Positions 1-12,100 are shown, numbered from the stretch's first letter. The stretch is DNA of 64,000 nt from Nocardia vaccinii NBRC 15922 (GCF_001613305.1 NZ_BDCC01000007.1:124001-188000); one strand, 5' to 3'. Notes: generated from the sequence alone by a model not told the origin. Translations and numbers: made by a program.

Positions 1-273
1 CGCACTCGCGAGGAGGAGACCGAGCGGCTGCTCGCCGAAGAGCGCGCAGCAGAGGAAGCGGCTTATGCGGCTTATGAAGCCGCGAAAGAGGCCGGCGCGA
101 AGGTCGGCGACCTCGACCGCGCCGGGCTTAAACCGAAACCGACGACGACCAGCCGGCCGCGCCGGGCCCGCCCTGACACTCCGCCGGAGGCCGCTGCCAG
201 AGTCCCACTCACACCTCCTACCGCAGGCCCAGATGAGACGGCTGGCAGCTCTGCGGCGTGCGATGTCCTGTAG
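1..273 (+). CDS. 3' end of an unknown protein (partial)
   Basis: The reading frame is open from the first base and ends at TAG 271-273, giving about 90 C-terminal residues. The first 35 are rich in Glu and Ala and look like a charged helix or coiled coil; the rest is Pro/Thr/Ala/Arg-rich and probably disordered. No catalytic motif is visible. It lies 305 bp upstream of the ATPase-nuclease-Z1 operon on the same strand, so it might be the neighbour of that system or the end of an unrelated conjugative-element gene. Codon third positions are mostly G or C, which supports real coding. Confidence 0.55.
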   Translation, partial: RTREEETERLLAEERAAEEAAYAAYEAAKEAGAKVGDLDRAGLKPKPTTTSRPRRARPDTPPEAAARVPLTPPTAGPDETAGSSAACDVL

Positions 274-577
274 CAGGTGGGTCCGAGGCGCCCGCCAACT
301 TTGACGTGCGGAGAGGCCTAAGCCTCTCGAATGTCGGTGCTGCCGCATAGGTTTGACCGCCTTGGATGAAACAAGTCCTCGAGATGTGACGATTGAGATC
401 TGGTACCGCTGACGCGCGGATCAATCCAGGTCTCGCGGGGTTGGCGGTGATTAACAGGAAGTCTGTGCGGGAGAAGAGTATTCGGCACTCGCTCTGCTTC
501 GGCCAGAGCGTTGCGTGCATGGTGTAGGAGGACAGCCGCGTGTTCGGATTCGACGTCTGCCAGTTCGAGGATGCCCA
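274..577. other. intergenic region before the defence operon
   Basis: No supported gene. An ATG at 515 is in frame with the ATPase, but the intervening codons look non-coding, and a GAGG Shine-Dalgarno at 567-570 with 7-nt spacing favours GTG 578. The promoter of the operon should lie in this interval; no clear -35/-10 pair stood out. Confidence 0.4.
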
Positions 578-2080
578 GTGGTAGCCGACACCGATGTCGT
601 CGACATCATCCGGCTTGAGCCCGATGCTGGCCTGGTGAAGAGCCTTGGCGCCCACCACACTTTCGAGTCGGCGATCGCCGACCTCGTTGACAACTGTTTG
701 GATGCAGAAGCTACCCGGATCTCGATCCGGCTGCTTACCAAGGACGACCGGCTTGTCCAGGTCGAGGTGGTCGACAACGGCAAAGGAATGGACGGTGCTG
801 CCGCCGACAAGGCCATGACCCTCGGTCTGCAGCGGGAGTACAGCGATAACGACTTGGGACACTTCGGCGTAGGCCTCAAGGCCGCGTCCTTCAGCCGCAG
901 TGATGTGCTGACTGTGTGGTCGAGCAAGCGCGGCGCCGTTCCCGTCGGACGACGGATTCGTAAGGCGGACTTCTCTAAGGATTTTTCGTGCGAGCGTCTG
1001 TCGGAGGAGGCAGCGACACTCGCACAGGAGAAGCGCAGTCTGACCATCGACTACCTGTGGGGGACGACAATCGTCTGGTCCGGGCTCCGCAGCACATACC
1101 GCGGAGCCAACGTCGAGGAAGCCCGTGCCTGGATGGCCGAGACCGAACGGAAGCTTCGCTCGCACCTCGGCGTCACGTTCCACAGGCTCATCGAGAAGAA
1201 CCTCCTCGAGATCGACATCGTGGTCGATGAACTCGAGTACGCGAACGAGGCCATCGGCACACCGGTCAAGGCCATCGACCCGTTCGGGTATCCCAGCTCG
1301 GGGCGCCCCGGGTACCCCAAGCTCATCGTGGCCAGCGCCGGCGATCACCGCGTCGCGCTTCGGTGTCATATCTGGCCGGTCAAGACCGATATTCCGGGCT
1401 TCCGTATCCAGGGCACTTCAGGCGAAAAGTTCCAGGGCTTCTACATCTACAGAAGAGATCGGTTGCTTCAGGTGGGTGGCTGGTCGGACGTGGCAAACCA
1501 ATCACGCCAGCGCCAACTGGCACGGGTCGTCATCGATGACGCGTCAGCGATCGGCGGCCTGCTGACGATGAACCCAGAGAAAGCGGGCCTGCGCTTCGAG
1601 CCACGGTTCCGAGATGCGTTGGGACGAGCCGAAGCAACGGACGGTACGACGTTCGATCAGTTCCTTGCCGATGCCGAGGACACCTACAAGACCGGCAACA
1701 AGAGGGTGAGCAAGCGTCAGCCAGTCATTACCCCGGGCCGAGGCTTTGCGCCGGCGGTTCGTAAGCAGGTAATGATCGAGCTGGGTGTGAAAAAGTTTGA
1801 ACGCCTGGATGTCCGCTGGACCCGCATGGCCGAGGGACAGTTGTTCGACATCGACTTCAACGACAGCACGCTGTTGCTGAACCAGCACTACCGCTCTCTC
1901 TTCGCTCCGGGTGGGGGCAGCCTGAACGATGCCCCCGTCCTCAAGGCGTTGATTTTCCTACTCACCCATCAGATATTCGAGGGTTCCTACCTCGGTGCGA
2001 AGGAAAAGGACAACCTCGCCCTGTGGAGCGCGATCCTCGGCGCCGCGGTCGAGGTAGAGAAGGAGATGCGCGGTGAGTGA
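578..2080 (+). CDS. GHKL (MutL/MORC-like) ATPase of a Z1 restriction-like operon
   Basis: A 500-residue ATPase of the GHKL/HSP90-MutL fold. The N-box lies at about residues 30-45 (ends VDNCLDAEA), the G1 box DNGKGM at 66-71 and the G2 box GHFGVGLKAAS at 94-104, so all ATP-binding motifs are present. The C-terminal 350 residues have no motif I recognise. The start is taken as GTG 578 because of the GAGG site at 567-570. The gene ends 8 bp inside the next gene. Operons joining a MutL/MORC-like ATPase, a PD-(D/E)XK nuclease and a Z1 helicase are known restriction-modification-like systems (Iyer, Abhiman and Aravind), often with a cytosine methylase and Vsr. Here no methylase is visible. The likely role is a DNA-dependent clamp or switch for the nuclease. 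Confidence 0.85.
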   Translation: MVADTDVVDIIRLEPDAGLVKSLGAHHTFESAIADLVDNCLDAEATRISIRLLTKDDRLVQVEVVDNGKGMDGAAADKAMTLGLQREYSDNDLGHFGVGLKAASFSRSDVLTVWSSKRGAVPVGRRIRKADFSKDFSCERLSEEAATLAQEKRSLTIDYLWGTTIVWSGLRSTYRGANVEEARAWMAETERKLRSHLGVTFHRLIEKNLLEIDIVVDELEYANEAIGTPVKAIDPFGYPSSGRPGYPKLIVASAGDHRVALRCHIWPVKTDIPGFRIQGTSGEKFQGFYIYRRDRLLQVGGWSDVANQSRQRQLARVVIDDASAIGGLLTMNPEKAGLRFEPRFRDALGRAEATDGTTFDQFLADAEDTYKTGNKRVSKRQPVITPGRGFAPAVRKQVMIELGVKKFERLDVRWTRMAEGQLFDIDFNDSTLLLNQHYRSLFAPGGGSLNDAPVLKALIFLLTHQIFEGSYLGAKEKDNLALWSAILGAAVEVEKEMRGE

Positions 2081-3062
2081 GCCGATCGATGATGCGCGCC
2101 ACTATTCCCTGGCGAACATTGATGCATTCTGGGACGCCGGAAACCCTATCGTGCTACCCATCGCAGGCACACCGGAGTGCTCCCTCGACATCTACCCTGC
2201 CAATGGAACGATCGCCCTCGTCACACCGTTCACCCCGCCGGAACCGGACCTCACGAGGTGGCGCAACATCACGTTCAATCCAGTAGCAGCAGACGGCGAA
2301 GATCTCGCTGAGCTGACCGTGATCGTCGAGGACAACCTCCATGGCGCCTACAGCCTCCTGACGAGTACCGCAGATCAGCTTCAGCTTGAGCACGCACCAC
2401 TGGCCGTCGCCGTCGCGACCGCGATTACCAAGCATCGCAACGTGTTTGCCAGCAAGACAGGCTTGAGTCAGGACAGGGAGATCGGTCTCTATGGCGAGCT
2501 GCTCGTTCTTGAGTACCTCATAGGTGAGGTCGGCGCAGGACCCGCGGTCGTGGCATGGCAGGGGCCCCTCTCCGAAGAACACGACTTCGTCGTCGGTGAG
2601 ATTCACCTTGAGATCAAGACGACCTCCGGGGAGCAGCGGCGGCACGTGATGCATGGGTTCACGCAGCTCGTACCGCTTCGGGAAGTCCCGCTGAGCCTGA
2701 TCTCGATTCAGCTCACCCGTAGTAATCATGAAGGTGGGCGAACACTTTCCCAGATCGTCTCGCAGCTTCGTACCAAGGCCCGTGGATACCGACCGAAGCT
2801 CGACGCCGCGCTGGAAGCGTGCGGCTGGAGAGATGAGGACGCCGCGCTCTACGCGACGTTTTGGACGAAACGGAACGAGCCACGCGCGTACAAGATCGAC
2901 GACCACTTCCCAGCCCTGACCTTCGACCGGTTGGGACTGGTCGTAGCGAATATGACTGCTGTGAGTGACCTTTCGTACCGGGTCGATGTCACACACTTCG
3001 CCTACCAGACGCTTCCCGGCCCCTTGGCGGGCCTTGTCGAAGCCCCAGAGGAGACTGCATGA
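2073..3062 (+). CDS. PD-(D/E)XK nuclease-like protein (DUF4420 type)
   Basis: A 329-residue protein resembling the PD-(D/E)XK motif family that accompanies Z1 helicases. The probable catalytic set is E142 (in LYGELLVLEYL), D171 (EEHDFVVG) and E180-x-K182 (LEIKTTSG), the order expected for a restriction-like endonuclease core. The N-terminal 120 residues are presumably a target- or partner-binding domain. It starts at GTG 2073, with AGGAG about 7 nt upstream, overlaps the ATPase gene by 8 bp and the Z1 gene by 4 bp (ATGA). This implies translational coupling and fixed stoichiometry. It is the best candidate for the DNA-cutting subunit. Confidence 0.8.
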   Translation: MSEPIDDARHYSLANIDAFWDAGNPIVLPIAGTPECSLDIYPANGTIALVTPFTPPEPDLTRWRNITFNPVAADGEDLAELTVIVEDNLHGAYSLLTSTADQLQLEHAPLAVAVATAITKHRNVFASKTGLSQDREIGLYGELLVLEYLIGEVGAGPAVVAWQGPLSEEHDFVVGEIHLEIKTTSGEQRRHVMHGFTQLVPLREVPLSLISIQLTRSNHEGGRTLSQIVSQLRTKARGYRPKLDAALEACGWRDEDAALYATFWTKRNEPRAYKIDDHFPALTFDRLGLVVANMTAVSDLSYRVDVTHFAYQTLPGPLAGLVEAPEETA

Positions 3063-6022
3063 GCACCGACGCCCTCGCTCTGTCCCAACCGCTGAAGAAC
3101 CTGCTGCAAGGCCTCGGCAACCAGGAGCCGACGCCGCTGCTTCCGATTCTGAGCCTGTTCGCGCAGCATCCGGTCTCCGAGGAGGAGTTCCTTGCCTTTG
3201 TCGACCTGGCCCCGCCGAACGATGGCGGCATGATCCAACTGCGACAAGCACTGTCCAACTGGGATGCTAGCGAGGATCTCAAACTCAGCGACCAGCACGG
3301 CAAGCAGACCGTGGCAGGCACGACTGCGCGACGAACCGCGGTGGTCCAAACACTTGGACTCAGCGAACAGGTTGACGCGATTCTGCGGGTGAAGACCCCG
3401 GTACGTGTACAACACAGCATCACCATTTCCAAGGAGTTCGAGCCATGGTACAAAGAGGCGCGCCATAAGCGCAGCACTCTCTACTGGGATGACTACGAGA
3501 AGTACCTTACCCACGTGAAGAAGTGGCCGGCCTCCTCGATCACCAATCTCAACCGGAGCACCACCAAGGTCGTTGAGCGACTGACCGACCCGCTCCGCGC
3601 AGAGGTCAAGCAGACCAAAGGCCTTGTAGTGGGTTATGTGCAGAGCGGTAAGACGGCAAACTTCACCGGTGTAATCGCTAAGGCGATCGATGCCGGCTAC
3701 CGCCTCGTGATCGTCATGACTGGCACCATCGAGATTCTTCGCGCCCAGACACAGCGGCGCATCGACATGGAGCTGATGGGTGTGGAGAATGTTTTGGCAG
3801 GTCAGGATCCCAATGATCCGGAGGTTGCCAAGGGACTGGATTATCAGCAGGACAAGGATTGGCTCTCTGACAAGTTCGTCAGGCACAGCCAGGTCGCGCT
3901 TGACCAGCCAGGCGTGGCGCGGATCCGTAGGGTCACCACACACAACGGCGACTACAAAAGCCTTCCCCAGGGGATGTCGCAACTGCGGTATAGCCGACTC
4001 GACCAGGACAAGCCACTCAACGCGGCTGAGAATCTCTTCCACACGGATGCTTACGTCGTGATCATCAAGAAGCATAAGGATCCGCTGGAAAAGCTCATCA
4101 AAGATCTCAAGCCGATGCAGGCCATGCTGAAGGAGCTGCCGGCGCTGATTATCGACGACGAATCGGACCTCGCCTCGGTAAACACAAAGGATCCCAAGAA
4201 GTCCGATAAACGTACGAAAATCAACGAGCGAATCACGGAAATCCTGAAGATTGTTCCTCGAGCGCAGTACGTGGGCTATACAGCCACCCCCTTTGCCAAC
4301 GTGTTCATCGACCCGGACGACGACACCAACCTGTTCCCGTCGGATTTCGTACTCTCGCTGGCTCGACCAGATGAGGGTTACATGGGGGCCCGAGAATTCC
4401 ATGACATCGATTCCGATTGGGAGACCACACCGAAGACGGTCGAAAACTCAAACGAACTCGCATACGTACGCCCGATTTCAGGCGATCCCGACGACGATCC
4501 TGGCCTTTGGAAGAAGGAACTTGGCGAAGCGCTTGATGCTTGGGTACTCAGCGGTGCAATCAAGAAGTACCGTGAGGCCAAGGTCGGCAAGAGTCACCAA
4601 CACCATACGATGCTCGTTCACGAGAACGTGGCCAAAGCCAAGCAGCTCGACTCGGCTCTTGTCGTCCGTAGCCTCTGGAACAACGGGAAGTTCACTTCGG
4701 GTGAGGGTCTCGCCCGTCTTCGTAAGCTCTTCGACCACGATTTTCTCAGCGTTATGAATGCTCGAGCCAAGGGCGCCGGGCCGGAGTCATTCGACGAGGT
4801 CAAACCATACGTCCGGGAAGCGATAGCCGAGATGACCAGCGCTGGCGGTGACCCGGTGCTGATCGTCAATTCAGACGCGAGCGTCCAGGCCCAGCAGGAG
4901 GTACTTGACTTCGACAAGGGCAAGGTCTGGAGAGTAATTGTCGGCGGGACCAAGGTCAGCCGTGGTTTTACGATTGAGGGCCTCACGATATCGTATTTTC
5001 GGCGCAAATCGAATCAGGCAGACACTCTGATGCAGGCTGGTCGTTGGTTCGGATTTCGAGACGGCTACCGTGATCTGGTCCGCCTCTATATTCGTCGAGA
5101 CCACAAGGTGGATCTCTACGAGGCATTCGAGGCACTGCTCCTCGACGAGGAAGCCTTCCGCGACGAGATTGCCAGATACGCCGAGTTCGATGAGGACGGT
5201 AAACCGATCGTCTTGCCTCGACAGATTCCGCTGCTGGTCAGTCAACATCTGCCGTGGCTGAAGCCCACAGCTCGAAACAAGATGTTCAACGCCGTCGTAA
5301 AGGCCCGCGCGACCGTTGGAGCATTCCATCAGCTGTCCTCAATTCCGAGACGGGAAGAAAGAACCAAGCACAAAGCGAATCTTGAGCATGTCGTGCTGCC
5401 ACTGCTCAAACTAGCTACGACTGAGATCACCCTTCCGTACGTCGATCCATCAGACAGCAAAACGAAATATCAGCCCGCTCGTGTGGCACTGATTGGAAAC
5501 GAGGAATTCCTTGTGCTGTTCGACAAGTTGACGTGGCATCCGGACTACGAGAAAGTCATCACACCGCTTCGAACCTCCATCGCAACGGCCACGGAGAAAC
5601 AACGAATCAGAGACTGGGCGATTATTTGGCCGCAGCGCCAATCCCCCGGCCGGATGCTCTGGTTCGATGAGCTCGGGCTTGAGGCGCCTATCTGGAAGCG
5701 TGCGCGTAGGCCGCAACCTCCACGCATTGACTTCACAGGAGAAAATAAGCGCAACATCCTCTCAGCCAACCCGATACCAGCGGGGGCGGCGGTCGGCCCT
5801 CTTGGCGCAAGCGACACACGAGGCGTCGTAGTCATCTCGCTCGTAGCCGATCAGGACGAGACCAGCGAAGCCGCGCCCGTAGTCCGAGACAATGTCGTTG
5901 GTCTCCTCTCGCTGAGGGTTCCCGATAAGTCGATCAACAGCAGGCGTGAGCTTATACAGTGGGAGGTCAAGAGGGCCGACAAGGCAAGCGACGTCGTTGT
6001 TGACGACCCGCATACCGCCTGA
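3059..6022 (+). CDS. Z1-domain superfamily II helicase/ATPase
   Basis: A 987-residue protein with the Z1 architecture. Walker A is GYVQSGKT at about residues 192-199, the Walker B/DE box is IIDDESD, motif III-like GYTATPFANV follows, and the C-terminal helicase lobe carries GGTKVSRGFTIEG and the motif VI-like QAGRWFGF. The N-terminal 180 residues are helical and unassigned; the C-terminal 250 residues are also uncharacterised. The start ATG overlaps the nuclease stop. In the known operons the Z1 protein is thought to remodel or translocate on DNA for the nuclease. No other plus-strand gene follows; the next gene is convergent, 106 bp away. Confidence 0.88.
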   Translation: MSTDALALSQPLKNLLQGLGNQEPTPLLPILSLFAQHPVSEEEFLAFVDLAPPNDGGMIQLRQALSNWDASEDLKLSDQHGKQTVAGTTARRTAVVQTLGLSEQVDAILRVKTPVRVQHSITISKEFEPWYKEARHKRSTLYWDDYEKYLTHVKKWPASSITNLNRSTTKVVERLTDPLRAEVKQTKGLVVGYVQSGKTANFTGVIAKAIDAGYRLVIVMTGTIEILRAQTQRRIDMELMGVENVLAGQDPNDPEVAKGLDYQQDKDWLSDKFVRHSQVALDQPGVARIRRVTTHNGDYKSLPQGMSQLRYSRLDQDKPLNAAENLFHTDAYVVIIKKHKDPLEKLIKDLKPMQAMLKELPALIIDDESDLASVNTKDPKKSDKRTKINERITEILKIVPRAQYVGYTATPFANVFIDPDDDTNLFPSDFVLSLARPDEGYMGAREFHDIDSDWETTPKTVENSNELAYVRPISGDPDDDPGLWKKELGEALDAWVLSGAIKKYREAKVGKSHQHHTMLVHENVAKAKQLDSALVVRSLWNNGKFTSGEGLARLRKLFDHDFLSVMNARAKGAGPESFDEVKPYVREAIAEMTSAGGDPVLIVNSDASVQAQQEVLDFDKGKVWRVIVGGTKVSRGFTIEGLTISYFRRKSNQADTLMQAGRWFGFRDGYRDLVRLYIRRDHKVDLYEAFEALLLDEEAFRDEIARYAEFDEDGKPIVLPRQIPLLVSQHLPWLKPTARNKMFNAVVKARATVGAFHQLSSIPRREERTKHKANLEHVVLPLLKLATTEITLPYVDPSDSKTKYQPARVALIGNEEFLVLFDKLTWHPDYEKVITPLRTSIATATEKQRIRDWAIIWPQRQSPGRMLWFDELGLEAPIWKRARRPQPPRIDFTGENKRNILSANPIPAGAAVGPLGASDTRGVVVISLVADQDETSEAAPVVRDNVVGLLSLRVPDKSINSRRELIQWEVKRADKASDVVVDDPHTA

Positions 6023-6128
6023 CGAACCCCTCGATGTCGGCCATCCCTGCTCCCGTCTGATGCAGCCAATTGTTATTGGAGCGCAATGACATTGGCTTGG
6101 ACTAAGCATGTCCACTGGAGTATTGAAG

Positions 6129-9100
6129 TCAGCGGTGCCGGTCCCCGGTCAGCGGCCGAGTCCGTTGGTCGGGGTATCCACTGGATGGGGCGGTCCGATA
6201 TGTCCGACCACCCATAAATCCGCCCAGAACGGGGGTAGTCGGTGATCTTAGGGAGGACTCCTCGGGCGATCGGACACCGTTTGAGGCAGTGCTGAGGTGG
6301 CCACGCTCGACCGCTGCGGCGAGTTCATCGCGGCTGGTGTGAAGGCATAGACGGTCGCCGAGGTAGGGGCTCTCCCAATCGAAGGTTGCGCCTGTGGCGT
6401 CGCAGATGGTTTCGAGGCTGTTGGCGAAGTCGAGGGCGGCGTCTTTGTTGGGATGTCCGGCACCGAGGGTCATGACGGTGCCGGATTGGATGTGGAAGAC
6501 CTCCCAGACGGCGTTGGGGCGTGCGCGGGTAACGAGGAATCGCCCGCCGTCGGATAGTTGTGAGCCGCGGGCGAACTGGTAGTGGTGGGAGATATCGGAG
6601 CCGAAGTCGATTCGCGCCTTAGCCCTCTCGTCCGATGTCGCTCCGGCGACTGTGACGGTTCCGTGCATTCGGGGTGGTCGAGACCATCGTGGTGGCTTGC
6701 TGCCGCTGCGTAGGTAGGTGATGGCGGTGCCGACGCTGCTGTATCGGCCGGCGCTGCTGGGGCGTTGAGGCGGGGCGTGGTAGGTGTCGGGCTGCTGTTC
6801 GGCTCGGTCGATGTCGGTGTGCTGGCGCGGGTCCGGCTGGTGCGACGGGGCGGGGCTGGCGGTAGTGGACCGCAGCCGTTGTTCGTCTGCACGGATTTCT
6901 ACGACGCGGCCTTGTTGCGCGAGTGCGTCGACGAAGTTGGTCACCGACAGTGCGGTCGTGACTGCGAGGGTGCTGGAGGGACTGACCCATGCCTTGGCGT
7001 TACCGGACCATGTGAACCCGCATGAGCGGATCAGTTTCTTCATCTCGTCGCCGCGTTCGGTGCCGTGGACGTGGGCGCGTCCGTCGTCGTAGTGGATCCA
7101 TACCGGATCGTGGTCGGCGGGATCGGTCTGGGCGAGCAGGTGCTGCCGAATGACGTGATCGACAAGGTCGCGGGGAAACGATGGGCCGGGGACAGCGCGT
7201 CCGTCGCGCATTTCGGTGATCCACACGCTGTGGTGGCGGGTTGGGTGGCGGTGGCGGGTGCCTGTGGCGATCATCGCCCCGTCCGGTCCCCACACCGTGA
7301 TGCGGTCGGCGGGGACGAGCGAGTAGTGGTAGATGTCGTCGCCGTGGGCGTGGGTTTCGGCGTCGTCGGGCAGGCTGGCCTGCCAGCGGGCTTGGGTGTC
7401 GCGGCCGGTGACGGTGTCGCACATTTTGCGGCCTTTCGGGGAGTGCATTCGGTCGCGTAGGCCATCGCTGGCCCAGTCGAACGGCGTTCCGTCCTTGGTG
7501 AAGGCGGCCAGTTCTCTGGCCCAGCGGTGTGCGGTGTCGCGGTCGGCGGCCGGGCCGGCGACACGCAGTGCCGTGCCTATGTGCAGCACGGTCCAGGCGT
7601 CCTTGCCTGTGGTGGCGATCAGGAAGGTGTCCGCGACGAGTTCGGCGGTGGTCGCGTCGAGGTCATCGGCGCGTTTGAGCGCCGATCTGATGCGGGCCAC
7701 CGATTCCGAGCGTGTCTCGGCGACCCTGTAACCGTCCGCGGCCTGGCGCCAGTGGTCCAGCACCTCGGCGACGTCCGTGAACCGGGACGCCGGGATCATT
7801 TCGGCAGCATCGGCGAGGACGTGCGAGGACGTCTCGATCGGGTTCGGCTGCGGCGGGACTGTCGTTGCGACTGCCTCGGAAGGTGTAGGTACCGCTGAGC
7901 GCGTGTCGGTGGCGGCCGTCTCCTCCGGGACCGTGAGTTGAGGGGCGTCGGCGGTGATGAGTTGGCGGACTTCGGCGTCGGTTGGTGGTGCCGCCCAGAA
8001 CGAGCCGCCGTCGTGGGTTGCGCCGTATTCGTCGCACGCGGCGAGGATGTCGTCGTCACCGCCTTCGGCGAAATGCTTTGCGGCAGATCCGTATGCGACC
8101 ACAACCCATTCGTTGAGGCTGGTCGGGTGCGCGGGCGGGTATGGCACAAGGTATCTGTGGGCCTTCAGCCGTTCGGTTACCTGCACAGCAGCTTCCTGAG
8201 AGGGCGCGAGGATGCGGTGCTCGTACATCTCGCCGTCGAACTGGGGTGGTGTCGCTGTGTCGGGATCCAGCTCGATGTCGGCTGTGGTCGGTTCGGCGGG
8301 TGTTGCAGTGGTGGGCGGTGCCGACTCGATCGGGTCTGGCCGGGATGGGGATATCTGATCCGGCAGGGCTTCGGGTTCCTCGCCCTTCTGAATGCGGTGT
8401 TCCGTGGCGATCCCGATTTTGAGGCGGTCGACTTCGGCGCTGGTCTGGTCGAGTTCTTCGCGGACGGTTTCGGGGATGTCGCCTGCGCCGGCTCGGGCGA
8501 GCAGGTTGGAGTGTTTCTCGTTGGCGACGACGAGTTTGCCGAGAAGGCGTTCCTCGCGCTCTTTGGAACGGGCGGTAGGTCGGTAGGGGTTGTCGGTCTT
8601 GGGGGCCAGGCGTCCAGCGATGGCGTCGCGCTCGACGCGGTTGTCGGCGAGTGCGGTGTCGATCGCGGTGATGTCGTCATCGAGTTTGGCCAGGAGCCGT
8701 TCCAACGCGAGGATCGTTTGCCGGGCTGGGTGGTCGCTGTGTCCGTCGGCGTCTTTGGCAGCATCTGCATCTGTTTCCTTGGGTGCAGTTATCTGCTCGA
8801 ATTCCTGTGCGCCCCATAGGGGGCGACGATCCATCATCAAGCGGGGATCTTTCCAACCGAATCCGATCCGGCCGACACGGAGAGCGGCGTCGAAGTCGGT
8901 CAGGATCGGCAGTCCGCCGAGTTCACCGACCGTCACAGGATGGTCGGGTGCGGGCCCTGCTGCGATGCGTAGCAGATGCTCGGCGAGGGCCTGGGCAGCG
9001 TCAGCGCGTTTGCGATAGATGCTGCCGCTGATGGTCATCGCGAACCGGTCGCCGGTGGTGGATATACGCTGGGTGGCCGCCGTGCGCATGACCTCGACGG

Positions 9101-12100
9101 CAGGCCCGGCATGATCGTGCCACTCGTCGAGTTCAGCGATGTCGGCGGCGCGTGTGTCTTGCTGGCGGTCCCAGGTGCGGGCGAGTCCTTCCAGGCGGGC
9201 GCGTTCGGCGGTGGCCTCAGCCAGGTGCAGAAGGGTGGGGTCGCCGGAGGCGAGCGCGGTCAGCATGCCGAAGTTGACGGCGTCCTCGCCGATGTCTTCG
9301 ATCTCGCGCAGGTTGAACCCGCGTTTCTGCATCTGGTTGATGAAGCGCGCTTTGCGGGCGAGAGTGTTCAACCGGAACTCATCGAAGGTGCGCTCGGTGA
9401 TGTAGTAGAGGACGCGGACCTCGTCGGGGGTGCCCGCGATGTCGGGGTGGTTGAGGTTGCCCTGGCGTTCGATGCGACCGTCGCGTTGGGCCATGTCGGC
9501 AGGCTTCCACGGGTATGACAGGTGATGCAGCGCGATCGCGCGGTCCTGGACGTTGGTGCCGGTGCCCATGGTTGGAGTGGACCCGATGAGCACGGTGACG
9601 CGTCCGGAGCGGGCGTCGGCAAAGAGCTTGTCCTTCTTGGTGTCGGTGCCCGCGTCGTGCATGAAACGAATTGTGTCGCCGGGCATTCCGATCGCAACGA
9701 GCCGCTCGCGCAGCTCGTCGTAGAGATTGACGCGGTGCTCTGCTTTGGAGTTGGGGGTGCCGTCGTCGAGGAACACCAGCTGCAGAGCGCCGGGGAGTTC
9801 TTGGGGTGTGGGGTCGTCCTTCGATATGGGATAAACGATGTTGCGGGTCTGCCGCCAAATTTCGGCGATCTGCTCGGCCGCGACGGGCAGTTTGCTGCCG
9901 TCCTCGCTGCTGTAGCCGACCAGGCTCATGTCTAGGCTCGCGCGCAGGCCTTCGCCGAGGGCCTTGAGCACGCCGCCGGGCTTGCGGATCCATGGCTGGG
10001 ACGGCAGCAGTTTCACGAACTGCCGTTGTTCGATGCTGGCGGGGACGAGGAACTTCTCGCCGCGCTGCCCATCCTCGCCGGCCCGCACCGGTGGGGTGGG
10101 GAGCTTTAGGTCTTCGGCGGTCTGTACGTCGGCGAACCCCCAGTAGACGGCCAGTAGTTCTGGGACGTTGAAGAAACGGGCGAAGCGGGCTTTCATCTTG
10201 TAGCCCTCGCCTTTGGGGTCGGGCTCGAGTGAGCTGACGACTTCGCCGAACGTGCCGGCCCAGTTGTCGAAGGCCTCCAGGCCCATCTCGTCCAGAATCT
10301 CGGGCACCATGTAGCGCATCAGCACGTAGGCCTCGGTGACGCTGTTGGCGATCGGGGTGCCGGTGGCCAGTGTCGCGACGCGACCGGTGCGGTTGTTGCG
10401 GCGCAGGAAGTCCAGCAACATATGTAGCTTGGTGGCCTTGTCCGCGCCATCGATCGCCGCGCCAGGGATCGCGCTGACGGTCCGCAAATTCTTGAACTCG
10501 TGGGATTCGTCGACGAACACGTAGTCCAGGCCCGTGTCCTCGAGATAGACGCCGCGGCGGTCGCTGGTCTTGGCGATCTTCTGCTTGATCTTCGCCTCAG
10601 CCCGCGCCAGCGCGGACTCGATCTCCTTGACCCTGCGCTTGTCCATGCCCGCCTCTTGGGCGCGATCGACCTGGCTGCGCAGGTTGGCCATTTCGCGGTC
10701 GATGTAATCGGATTGGGTCTGCGGGCGAAGCGGGACGCGCTCAAATGCCTTGTGGGTCAGGATCACCGCGTCCCACTCGCCGCCGGCGATTCGAGCCATG
10801 AACTTCTTGCGTCGCTTCTCGCTCAGGTCCGAGGCGGTGATGGCCAGCAGCTTCGCGTTCGGGTAGAGCCGGCGGAAGTCGCGGGTCCACTGCTTGAGCA
10901 TGTGATTAGGCACCACGACGGCGGGTTTCTTGGCCAGGCCAGTGCGCCGGAGTTCCATCGCCGCGGCAACCATGGTGGCGGTCTTGCCCGCGCCGACGAC
11001 GTGCGCCAACAGCGCGGTGTTGGAGGCCAGGATGCGCCGGATCGCGGCGTTCTGGTGAGGCCGCATCTCCCAGTCGGTGACCAGTCCCGGCAGCGTCATA
11101 GGTGCGGACGAGTGCTCGACGGCGACGAGGTTGTTGAACGTGTCGTTGTAGATGCGCGCCAACTGCTGCGCGCGACCTTGGTCAGTCCACACCCAGTCGG
11201 CGAACTCGATGGCGATCTCGCGGGCCTTCTCCCGCGCCGCGTCGGTGGCCTCGCGGTCGACGTAGGTCTTTTTGTTCGCGGTGCGGTTGATGGTGATGGT
11301 GGATTCGGTTTGAGTTAGCAGCGTCGAGAACAGCTCTTTGGTGTTGCGGTCGGGTGTGCCCCACTCGGCTTCGGCGAGGTCGCCGTAGGTCGCGCTGTGG
11401 CCGCGGACCTCCCAGGCGGTGCCGCCCGCGTATTTGACTGTGGCATCACCGAATCCGAGGTGATGCAGGAACGCGGTGTAGACCTCGGCGGGAATCCACG
11501 GCGCACCGATCTTGGCTTTGATCTCCGACGGGTGCAGGTCTGGCGGCAGCACCGCCTCCAGCGCAATGACATTGGCCCGGTAGGCGGGATCGCGGTCGGC
11601 GACGGCCTGTGCGGTGGCGAGTTTGGTTTTGACGTTCCCGGACAGGTACAGGTGTCGCGGTTCCCACTCGCCGGGCCGATCGGGGTCGCGGTAGGCCAGA
11701 CCGGCGGATTCGACACGGTCGGCGGCCTCGAACGCCGATACGTCCAGCAGTGATGCGACACGGTTGATGTCCAGGCGGCCGCCGTCGTGTTCCAACGCGA
11801 TGGCGATGGCGTCTTCCGGTGTGGCCGCGTGGGTCGGCAGGACGCGCGGGGCGAGCACCCGGTCGTGCAGCACCTTCTGCTCGATTCCCTTGCCGGCCTT
11901 GTCGTCCCACACCTCTAGGCCGAACAGCAGGGCCGCGTCGGGATCGTCGTCGATCCAGGCGTAGGCGGTGCGCTGCTTCCATTCGTCGGGGACCGTTTTG
12001 ATGCCCTCGAACTTGGCCCGCTGTTTCGCCTCGCGCGGAGTGAACACCCGGTACTGGCCAGGTTTGGCCAGCACCGGGTGACGGCGACGATAGGTGCGCA

